A DNA stretch of 5,736 nucleotides, from positions 1 to 5,736 of the forward strand of contig JAFDDL010000264.1 in NCBI GenBank assembly GCA_019310865.1, read 5' to 3'. The notes below the pieces were generated by a model, which was not told the origin of the DNA, ran no database searches, and saw nothing but the letters and a program-made list of their open reading frames with translations. This stretch comes from Deltaproteobacteria bacterium. GTDB taxonomy: Bacteria > Desulfobacterota > Desulfobacteria > Desulfobacterales > JAFDDL01. Below, in pieces: positions 1 to 4,849 of the stretch. How positions within the stretch are numbered: position 1 is the first letter of the stretch; each line of letters starts with the position of its first letter. A program made the position numbers and the translations under genes.

Positions 1-627
1 TCTGGCTTGCTTGATCTGTTCGGCTGTATTGCCGCCTCGAGGTTTTTCCGGATCCCCGACGTTCATTCGGTCCGGTGAAATGTTCATCCGGTTGCCCGTA
101 TTTCGCCCCAGGTGCTGATCCGGGAAAAAGAAAATTTTCTGCCGTTGGGAAAATGCCCACTCAAAGGCTTTGGGCGCATTGGACGATGTGCAGACCAGAC
201 CCCCCCGATCACCGCAGAACGCTTTTATCTCAGCATCAGCATTCATGTAAACAAGCGGCGCCACATCATCCGTATCAATGATATCGCCCAGCTGCTGCCA
301 GGCCTTTTCAACTGTGACACTGTTGGCCATATCGGCCATCCAGCACCCGGCTTCCATGTCGGGAATCTGAACCCGCTGATGGGGCTGGGATAAAATTTCA
401 GCGCTTTCAGCCATGAAATGAACCCCGCAAAAAACGATGTAGCGGGCGGCCTTATCCGTAGCGGCCTTCTGAGACAACCCAAAGGAATCACCGCGATAAT
501 CGCCAAGATCCACAATCTCTTTTCGCTGATAATGATGGGCCAAAATAATCAGCTCCTCTCCCAGGGATTCTTTCAGGGCCAGGATCTGTTCGATTCGTTT
601 TTTGTCCTCGTGAGATGTTTCCTGCAT
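1..627 (-). CDS. nadA: Quinolinate synthase NadA, N-terminal part (3' end outside window)
   Basis: NadA is a cytoplasmic [4Fe-4S] enzyme that condenses iminoaspartate with dihydroxyacetone phosphate to quinolinate, in de novo NAD synthesis. The frame is open from the ATG at 627 to the window edge, giving 209 residues. It shows the family landmarks in order: LAHHYQ (residues 29-34), GDSFGLSQKA (46-55), FCGVHFMAE (66-74, with Cys67 as the probable first cluster ligand), PDMEAGCWMADM (89-100), a PLVYMNADAEIKAF stretch, CTSSNA (146-151), and PDQHLGRNTG near 169-178. The wording resembles the Bacillus-type NadA of about 360-370 residues, so roughly 57% is present. The other two cluster cysteines would lie beyond the window. 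An in-frame TGA sits shortly upstream of the ATG, and AGAGGA (637-632 on the minus strand) is a suitably spaced ribosome site, so the start is well fixed. It diverges from the fmdE-like gene; no other NAD gene is visible. Confidence 0.97.
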   Translation of the reverse strand, partial: MQETSHEDKKRIEQILALKESLGEELIILAHHYQRKEIVDLGDYRGDSFGLSQKAATDKAARYIVFCGVHFMAESAEILSQPHQRVQIPDMEAGCWMADMANSVTVEKAWQQLGDIIDTDDVAPLVYMNADAEIKAFCGDRGGLVCTSSNAPKAFEWAFSQRQKIFFFPDQHLGRNTGNRMNISPDRMNVGDPEKPRGGNTAEQIKQAR

Positions 628-654
628 GGTTTCCTCTCAAAATGGTCCTCAGTT

Positions 655-690
655 GGGTGTCCATCGAACCGTAAGATCGTTGAAACACCC
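655..690 (-). other. Possible hairpin in the nadA leader
   Basis: GGGTGT (655-660) and ACACCC (685-690) are perfect 6-base inverted repeats enclosing 24 bases. They lie 28-63 bases before the nadA start and would be in its leader if transcription begins near 717. The inner part pairs poorly and there is no T-run, so this is not an intrinsic terminator. A role in regulation is only inferred. Confidence 0.25.
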
Positions 691-722
691 GGCATCCCTC
701 CTTCAGATTTCGCATGCCGTTC

Positions 723-747
723 TATAATATACGAGCCTTATTCGTAT
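723..747. promoter_or_regulatory. AT-rich box plus palindrome: candidate nadA promoter/operator
   Basis: A perfect TATAAT stands at 723-728 on the plus strand, and TATTAT at 729-724 on the minus strand could be the -10 of nadA. Directly beside it, ATACGA (729-734) and TCGTAT (742-747) form a perfect 6-base inverted repeat with a 7-base spacer. On the minus strand this palindrome falls between -10 and -35 positions, where a repressor would block transcription. No good -35 box is seen for either direction, and the palindrome does not match an NAD-related operator I can name (NadR, NiaR or NrtR). Confidence 0.3.
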
Positions 748-789
748 CACAGTGAGATCATTCCATCAACCGATTCAAAAAAGCGAAAC

Positions 790-830
790 GCCGAAGTGAC
801 CGAAAATTTGAGGGTCTGTTGACTTTCGGC
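790..830. repeat. CCGAA repeats overlapping the fmdE-like promoter
   Basis: CCGAA occurs twice as a direct repeat 9 bases apart (791-795 and 800-804). The inverted partner TTTCGGC lies at 824-830. Two alternative perfect pairings exist: CCGAAA 800-805 with TTTCGG 824-829, and GCCGAA 790-795 with TTCGGC 825-830. The right arm starts at the last base of the candidate -35 box (819-824), so a protein bound here would affect the downstream operon. Function is inferred. Confidence 0.3.
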
Positions 831-846
831 AAAAGACGGATAACAT
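819..846 (+). promoter_or_regulatory. Candidate sigma-70 promoter for the fmdE-like/moeA-like operon
   Basis: TTGACT (819-824, 5 of 6 to consensus) is followed after 16 bases by TAACAT (841-846, 4 of 6). Transcription would begin near 853, leaving a leader of about 30 bases before the TTG start at 883. This is too short for a molybdenum-cofactor riboswitch, and none is recognisable in the region. It is a pattern match only. Confidence 0.45.
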
Positions 847-870
847 TAAAGAGGTGCGATAAAATTAGAG

Positions 871-875
871 AAGGA
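871..875 (+). promoter_or_regulatory. Ribosome binding site deciding a TTG start
   Basis: AAGGA lies 7 bases before the TTG at 883. An in-frame stop at 847-849 limits extension, and no ATG or GTG exists between that stop and 883. The first in-frame ATG (964) would remove the conserved HGHLCPG motif, so the TTG is the best start. Confidence 0.6.
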
Positions 876-882
876 ACTGAAA

Positions 883-1590
883 TTGAAATCATTTGAATCC
901 CTGCTGGCCTCTTCTGCATCGGCTCACGGGCATTTATGCCCTGGGCAGGTGGTGGGGGTCCGCATGGCCATGCTGGGTTGCCGCCTGATCGGTCTAGACG
1001 AACCCAAAAGACAGATTAAAAAACTAATCGTTTATGTGGAGATGGATCGCTGCGCAGCCGATGCTCTTGCCCACGTTACCGGTGCGGCATTGGGGCGTCG
1101 CTCCTTGAAATTCATGGACTACGGTATTATGGCGGCAACGTTTCTTAATCTAGAAACCCAGACCGCCTATCGGGTTATTTCAACGGAGGCGGCGAGAGAT
1201 CTGACGTCGGCCTATGCACCTGAAAAACTGGAGAAAACCGAGCAGCAGTTGGCCGCTTACAAACGGATGCCCGATTCGGTTCTGTTTCGCGTTCAACAGG
1301 TCCAGGTTGCCCTGAGCGAATTCGATCTGCCCGGCCCCACGCGCCATAAGGTGTCCTGTCAGCAATGTGGCCAAGTGGTGCGTGACCACCGGGAAGTTAC
1401 CGTTGACGGCAGAACAATATGTCGCATATGCGCCGGCGGGGCATACTTCAGCAATGCCACAGACGTATCGTGGCGGGACATGAACTGGTCGCCCCAACGA
1501 GACAATCAATCCTCCCAAATCAAAAACAAACAGGCCCCAAAGACGTCCCGCTTGTCTGAATCGACCGGATTGCCCGAGGAGATGCCATGA
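883..1590 (+). CDS. FmdE-family protein (formylmethanofuran dehydrogenase subunit E-like) with zinc-finger tail
   Basis: This 235-residue protein belongs to the FmdE/FwdE-like family. The family is named after a methanogen molybdenum formylmethanofuran dehydrogenase operon but is widespread in anaerobic bacteria lacking that enzyme. Visible hallmarks are HGHLCPGQ (residues 15-22), VEMDRCAADAL (52-62) and the KFMDYG stretch (76-81). His15, His17, Cys19 and Cys57 are plausible metal or iron-sulfur ligands. Two CxxC pairs (Cys159/162 and Cys180/183) form a treble-clef-like zinc site ending in AGGAYF. The last 46 residues (190-235) are polar and show no recognisable domain. No signal peptide or membrane segment is seen, so it should be cytoplasmic. 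It starts at TTG and overlaps the next gene by four bases (ATGA), implying coupled translation. With its molybdopterin-binding partner, a role in Mo/W enzyme maturation or sensing is inferred; the exact function is unknown. Family assignment is secure. Confidence 0.9.
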   Translation: MKSFESLLASSASAHGHLCPGQVVGVRMAMLGCRLIGLDEPKRQIKKLIVYVEMDRCAADALAHVTGAALGRRSLKFMDYGIMAATFLNLETQTAYRVISTEAARDLTSAYAPEKLEKTEQQLAAYKRMPDSVLFRVQQVQVALSEFDLPGPTRHKVSCQQCGQVVRDHREVTVDGRTICRICAGGAYFSNATDVSWRDMNWSPQRDNQSSQIKNKQAPKTSRLSESTGLPEEMP

Positions 1591-2618
1591 AAAAAATAAT
1601 TCCCGTAAAAGATGCGGTCGGTCGTAAATTTTCCCATGATATCACTGAAATCCGTCCGGGTGAATTTAAAGGGCCTGCCTTCAAAAAAGGGCAAACGGTT
1701 TGTGATGACGATCTGTGTCGCCTTCAGCGCCTGGGTAAAAATAATTTATACATCCTTGATCTGAACGACGATGAAATTCATGAAAACGAAGCGGCCGAAA
1801 TCCTGGCCGATGCCCTGGCCGGCCCGGGTGTAACCTGGTCGGGTGAACCCCGGGAGGGCAAGCTCGAACTCAAAGCCACTCAGGACGGCTTACTGGCGGT
1901 GGATACCGTCTCGCTGGCCGCGTTTAACATGGTTCAAGAGGTCATGTGCGCCACCTTGCACGGCCATACCCTGGTTTCAAAGGGGCAAACCGTGGCCGCC
2001 ACCCGGCCCATACCACTTGTCATGAAACGGGCGACCATTGAACGGGCGGCAGCCATTGCCGGACAAAACGGATCGGTTGTGTCGGTTTCACCGCTTCGCC
2101 CATCAAAGGCGGGACTGATCATTACCGGAAATGAAGTCTACGAAGGCATCATTGAAGATCGCTATGCACCCATCCTGACAGGTAAGGTCCAAGCGCTTGG
2201 GGGTGAAGTGACCGCTTCGGCTCTGGCGCCGGATGATGCCGGAACCATTGCAAACATTATCCGCTCACAGATCGAAACAGGATGCGATCTGATTCTGCTC
2301 AGCGGTGGTATGAGTGTGGATCCGGATGATGTGACCCGGGAAGGGATTCGGCAAGCGGGCGCCGATACCATTCATTACGGCGCCGCAGCACTCCCGGGGG
2401 CCATGTTCCTGGTTGCCTGGCTGGGCAATGTCCCCCTGCTGGGAATCCCGGCCTGCGGTCTCTATCATCAAACGACAGTCCTGGATCTAATCCTGCCGAG
2501 AATTCTGGCCGGCGAGCGGGTGGGAAACAAAGCACTGGCGCTGCTGGGTCATGGCGGTCTTTGCCGCGACTGCGAATCATGCATCTATCCTGACTGTCCG
2601 TTCGGCAAAGGGTCCTGA
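1587..2618 (+). CDS. MoeA-like molybdopterin-binding protein with C-terminal four-cysteine motif
   Basis: This 343-residue cytoplasmic protein is related to MoeA, which inserts molybdate into adenylated molybdopterin. The N-terminal half (about 1-170) has a divergent MoeA-like start (VKDAVGRKFSHDITEI) and a GPAFKKGQ segment. The MoCF domain runs from about residue 175 (AGLIITGNEVYEG) to 320 and holds SGGMSVDPDD (239-248), the equivalent of the MoeA glycine/serine pterin-binding loop. The usual GLPGNP loop is replaced by GIPACGLYH (286-294), and the protein is shorter than typical MoeA (about 400). A cysteine cluster closes the chain: Cys326, 329, 332 and 337 (CxxCxxCx4C) before PFGKG, suggesting a zinc or iron-sulfur site. 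GAGGAG (1576-1581) lies 5 bases before the ATG, which overlaps the stop of the fmdE-like gene. It could be a dedicated insertase, a cofactor sensor or a binding protein; classical MoeA activity cannot be assumed. Confidence 0.9.
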   Translation: MKKIIPVKDAVGRKFSHDITEIRPGEFKGPAFKKGQTVCDDDLCRLQRLGKNNLYILDLNDDEIHENEAAEILADALAGPGVTWSGEPREGKLELKATQDGLLAVDTVSLAAFNMVQEVMCATLHGHTLVSKGQTVAATRPIPLVMKRATIERAAAIAGQNGSVVSVSPLRPSKAGLIITGNEVYEGIIEDRYAPILTGKVQALGGEVTASALAPDDAGTIANIIRSQIETGCDLILLSGGMSVDPDDVTREGIRQAGADTIHYGAAALPGAMFLVAWLGNVPLLGIPACGLYHQTTVLDLILPRILAGERVGNKALALLGHGGLCRDCESCIYPDCPFGKGS

Positions 2619-2645
2619 AACAAATCACATAGCGCCGTGAGACGA

Positions 2646-3191
2646 TTACAGGGAAAACCGGTGAATGATAAATTCGGCAAGATTTGCAGCAGCATCGGGT
2701 GCAAACCGGGGCACCGAACAGGAAACCGTCGCACGGGTCACCAGGGCAATGATCTTCGGATCCTCAAGACACAGCAGTGACTCGGAGATTCCGGGTCGGT
2801 ATACCTCAATTTTTTCCCGATCGGTCCGTTTATAACCTTCCACCAGAATGATATCCATTCCGGTCAGCATTGGAACCAGGTCATCCAGTGATTGATCCGT
2901 GTCCACGTCCATGACGAGACCCACCTGGGAGGGAGATGCGATGATGGTAGCCGATGCGCCGGCCTGCTTATGGCGCCAGCTATCTTTTCCGGGTTTATCC
3001 ATCTCAAAATCGTGGCCATGGTGTTTGATCGTCCCCACCTTAAATCCACGGCCGGCCATCGCCTGTATTAATTTTTCCAGCAGGGTGGTTTTGCCCGACC
3101 CTGAAAAACCGATTATGGGCACAACGGGCGGCATCTGTTTCTTCTTGGGGTCAAGGGTCCACCCGATGGGTTTATAAACTGATTGTTTCAA
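2646..3191 (-). CDS. mobB: MobB, molybdopterin-guanine dinucleotide biosynthesis adaptor GTPase
   Basis: MobB is a P-loop GTP-binding protein that assists MobA in attaching GMP to molybdopterin, producing the bis-MGD cofactor of DMSO-reductase-family enzymes such as formate dehydrogenases. In its 181 residues the Walker A loop GFSGSGKT is at 28-35. It is followed by the family signature GTIKHHGHDFEMDKPGKDS (53-71), AGASATIIAS (77-86) and LVEGYKR (116-122), all closely matching E. coli MobB in order. The start is a TTG overlapping the upstream stop (TTGA), preceded by GGAGGA. An internal ATG at 3134 (residue 20), just before the conserved core, is an alternative with a poorer ribosome site; the 19 extra residues are absent from E. 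coli MobB. It is cotranscribed behind the sigma-54 activator and converges on the moeA-like gene 27 bases away, with no hairpin terminator between them. No mobA is in the window. Confidence 0.95.
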   Translation of the reverse strand: MKQSVYKPIGWTLDPKKKQMPPVVPIIGFSGSGKTTLLEKLIQAMAGRGFKVGTIKHHGHDFEMDKPGKDSWRHKQAGASATIIASPSQVGLVMDVDTDQSLDDLVPMLTGMDIILVEGYKRTDREKIEVYRPGISESLLCLEDPKIIALVTRATVSCSVPRFAPDAAANLAEFIIHRFSL

Positions 3192-4558
3192 TTGATAATA
3201 TCCTCCGGAATACGGATACCGTATTTCTTGATACGCTTCCAGATCGTCACACGGCTCACTCCGAGGTCTCGGGCCACCTGCGACTGATTCCCAGCAGCAT
3301 GTTTCAAATGGCGGACCAGTTGCTCACGCCGTGCCCCACTGCCCGGATCGAGCCGACATGCATCGGAATCGATGCCGGTAAAACCTGCTATTTTCGGCGG
3401 CATATGACAGGCCTCGATCAGGCCGCTCGAGCACAGTACGAAGGCATACTCGATGGCATTTCTAAGCTCCCGGACATTTCCGGGCCAGTGATAGGCAAGG
3501 AGGGTCTCCATGGCCTGGGATGTCAAACCAAGTATCTTTTTCCCCGTCCGGGTGCTGTTTCTGTCGATGAAAGTCTGAACGATAATCGGAATATCCTCCC
3601 GCCGATCACTCAACGCCGGGCATTGGAGTGGAAATACGTTGATCCGGAAAAAAAGATCCTCGCGAAAACGCTCCTGTGAAATGAGTGCGTCAAGATCCTT
3701 ATTGGTGGCCGACACCACCCGGACATCCACCTGAATGGGCCGATGATCGCCCACCCGTTCGACTTCCTTTTCCGCCAGGACCCGCAGCAACTTAACCTGG
3801 GTGGACAGGGGGATATCCCCGATTTCATCCAGAAAAATCGTTCCGCCGTGAGCAGCCTCGAAACGACCGACGCGATCCCGATCAGCACCGGTGTAAGCTC
3901 CCTTGACATGACCAAACAATTCGCTTTCCAGCAGACTTTCGTTGAGCGCGGCGCAGTTGACCTTTACAAAGGGTTTCCCCCGACGTGGGCCGGCTTCATG
4001 GATGGCCCGGGCCACGAGCTCTTTACCGGTGCCGCTATCCCCCTGTACCAGAACCGGTGCCTCCGACTGGGCCACATTGTCAATGAGCTCAAAAAGCTGT
4101 TCCATGGCAGGCGATATACCGAGAATGCCGTGATACCCGTCATCCAGGTGAAAGGTTTGGCGAAGCGATTCGATTTCCTGCTGTTTGCGGACCAGTTCGG
4201 ACATGTCCGTGAGGGTTTCAACGGCCCCGATAACCGTACCGTCCGGTTCGGTCAATACCGAAGCGCTTTTTAATATGTGAATGGAACGGTTCTCCCGATT
4301 GGTGATCATGCATTTTTTTAATTTTGAACGCCCCTTTGTAAACAGTTTACAGTAATCCTTCCCAACTCCCTTACCGAAGATGTGACACACGGTACAGTTG
4401 AGAATCCGGCACGAGCTTCCCATCAGTTCTTCGACCGTATATCCGGTGAGCCGGGCGGCTGCGGGATTGACCGCCTGAATGACACCGTCTGTGTCCATCA
4501 CCAGCAGTCCGTCCTGGAGCGTGTCGATAATATTTTTCCAATACCGGGAGATGTTCAT
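3188..4558 (-). CDS. Sigma-54-dependent transcriptional activator (PAS, AAA+, Fis-type HTH)
   Basis: This is an enhancer-binding protein that hydrolyses ATP to open sigma-54 promoters. Numbering from the ATG at 4558 (456 residues), a PAS domain covers about 4-120. It is unusually rich in cysteine (50, 55, 58, 70, 83). A short linker leads to the AAA+ core: Walker A GDSGTGKE (173-180), the sigma-54 contact loop GAYTGA (220-225), Walker B GGTIFLDE (238-245), and REDLFFRINVFPL with the arginine fingers. A Fis-type helix-turn-helix occupies about 411-450 (NQSQVARDLGVSRVTIWKRI). There is no receiver domain, so the input is probably a ligand or redox state sensed by the PAS domain. An ATG six bases upstream (4564) abuts the ribosome site, so 4558 is preferred. 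It is divergent from the porin gene, whose upstream region carries a sigma-54 promoter and repeated half-sites. It overlaps mobB by four bases, making a two-gene operon. Confidence 0.95.
   Translation of the reverse strand: MNISRYWKNIIDTLQDGLLVMDTDGVIQAVNPAAARLTGYTVEELMGSSCRILNCTVCHIFGKGVGKDYCKLFTKGRSKLKKCMITNRENRSIHILKSASVLTEPDGTVIGAVETLTDMSELVRKQQEIESLRQTFHLDDGYHGILGISPAMEQLFELIDNVAQSEAPVLVQGDSGTGKELVARAIHEAGPRRGKPFVKVNCAALNESLLESELFGHVKGAYTGADRDRVGRFEAAHGGTIFLDEIGDIPLSTQVKLLRVLAEKEVERVGDHRPIQVDVRVVSATNKDLDALISQERFREDLFFRINVFPLQCPALSDRREDIPIIVQTFIDRNSTRTGKKILGLTSQAMETLLAYHWPGNVRELRNAIEYAFVLCSSGLIEACHMPPKIAGFTGIDSDACRLDPGSGARREQLVRHLKHAAGNQSQVARDLGVSRVTIWKRIKKYGIRIPEDIIN
3201..3206 (-). promoter_or_regulatory. 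Ribosome binding site supporting the TTG start of mobB
   Basis: GGAGGA on the minus strand (3206-3201) lies 9 bases before the TTG at 3191-3189, inside the last codons of the activator gene. This favours the TTG over the internal ATG at 3134, whose upstream sequence is only a weak purine run. Confidence 0.65.
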
Positions 4559-4564
4559 AAACAT

Positions 4565-4570
4565 CCTCTC
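4565..4570 (-). promoter_or_regulatory. Ribosome binding site deciding the activator start
   Basis: GAGAGG (4570-4565 on the minus strand) touches the ATG at 4564 with no spacer but sits 6 bases before the in-frame ATG at 4558. The second ATG therefore has the workable geometry. Confidence 0.6.
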
Positions 4571-4598
4571 AATGAATGATCCGCCGCCGTAATCCGCA

Positions 4599-4655
4599 GC
4601 AACACTGCTAACCTGTTAAGTTAACACTGGTTAACATAGCAACACAAATTGTTAA
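4599..4655. promoter_or_regulatory. Cluster of TTAACA/TGTTAA half-sites: probable upstream activating sequence
   Basis: Four copies of the half-site are visible: TGTTAA at 4614-4619, TTAACA at 4621-4626 and 4631-4636, and TGTTAA at 4650-4655. The first two form a perfect palindrome around one base (4614-4626). The middle two, extended to GTTAACA, are direct repeats exactly 10 bases (one helical turn) apart. The last two form an inverted pair with 13 bases between. The flanks add a longer direct repeat, AACACTG (4601-4607 and 4623-4629), and GCAACAC (4599-4605 and 4639-4645). The cluster lies about 100-140 bases upstream of the predicted porin start of transcription, the usual place for enhancer sites of sigma-54 activators. 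That the adjacent activator binds here is inferred. Confidence 0.6.
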
Positions 4656-4661
4656 AGACAA
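4633..4661 (-). promoter_or_regulatory. Candidate sigma-70 promoter of the activator-mobB operon
   Basis: On the minus strand, TTGTCT (4661-4656) and TATGTT (4638-4633) are separated by exactly 17 bases, each matching consensus at 4 of 6 positions. Transcription would begin near 4626, about 68 bases before the ATG. The -10 box overlaps one TTAACA half-site and the -10/-35 spacer holds another, so binding of the activator there would probably affect its own expression. Confidence 0.45.
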
Positions 4662-4688
4662 GTAAAAGCGATTTTTTTTATTATGTTT

Positions 4689-4701
4689 TATCAGATAGTT
4701 A
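4689..4701 (+). promoter_or_regulatory. Candidate IHF binding site
   Basis: TATCAGATAGTTA matches the consensus WATCARNNNNTTR at every defined position. It is preceded by an A/T tract (4671-4690), as is common for strong IHF sites. It is centred about 58 bases upstream of the predicted transcription start, between the half-site cluster and the sigma-54 promoter, where a bend would bring the activator to the polymerase. Confidence 0.55.
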
Positions 4702-4727
4702 AGATTGTGCTTTTCCGTCTGCGCCAT

Positions 4728-4742
4728 TGGCACGCTCCTTGC
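4728..4742 (+). promoter_or_regulatory. Sigma-54 (-24/-12) promoter of the porin gene
   Basis: TGGCAC (4728-4733), five bases, then TTGC (4739-4742) reproduces the full sigma-54 consensus with the invariant GG and GC at correct spacing. Transcription should begin near 4753, giving a leader of about 97 bases. It points at the porin gene and lies beside a divergent sigma-54 activator gene, which strongly supports function. Confidence 0.85.
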
Positions 4743-4762
4743 TAATTATACAATCGGCAACA

Positions 4763-4812
4763 GCACCGCCATGACAAACGAAGTCAATTGAACGGTCTCA
4801 TGCAGGCGGCGC
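4763..4812 (+). other. Possible stem in the porin mRNA leader
   Basis: GCACCGCC (4763-4770) can pair with GGCGGCGC (4805-4812) with one mismatch, enclosing 34 bases. Inside, TGAC (4772-4775) and GTCA (4783-4786) can form a small hairpin. The structure ends 25 bases before the ribosome site (4838-4846) and leaves it free. There is no T-run, so it is not a terminator. Stabilisation or regulation of the mRNA is only a guess. Confidence 0.25.
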
Positions 4813-4849
4813 ATTTCACAATAATCGATAACAGACTAAAGGAGGTTTT

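Noticed and set aside
418..822. Open frame of 134 codons on the plus strand across the nadA start and intergenic region
   Set aside because: It runs antisense through nadA and has no recognisable motif; nadA is certain on the other strand.
740..882. Molybdenum-cofactor riboswitch before the fmdE-like gene
   Set aside because: Considered because of the gene function, but the conserved core of that RNA is not recognisable and the likely leader is only about 30 bases long.
2619..2645. Terminator between the convergent moeA-like gene and mobB
   Set aside because: The 27-base gap has no GC-rich hairpin or T-run, so no intrinsic terminator can be claimed.
3743..4273. Open frame of 176 codons on the plus strand, and another of 126 codons at 3299-3679
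   Set aside because: Both lie antisense within the sigma-54 activator gene, whose protein is clearly recognisable. The antisense translations show no family features and lack a credible ribosome site.
4771..4791. Six-codon upstream frame (MTNEVN) in the porin leader
   Set aside because: It has no ribosome-binding sequence before its ATG and is short enough to occur by chance.
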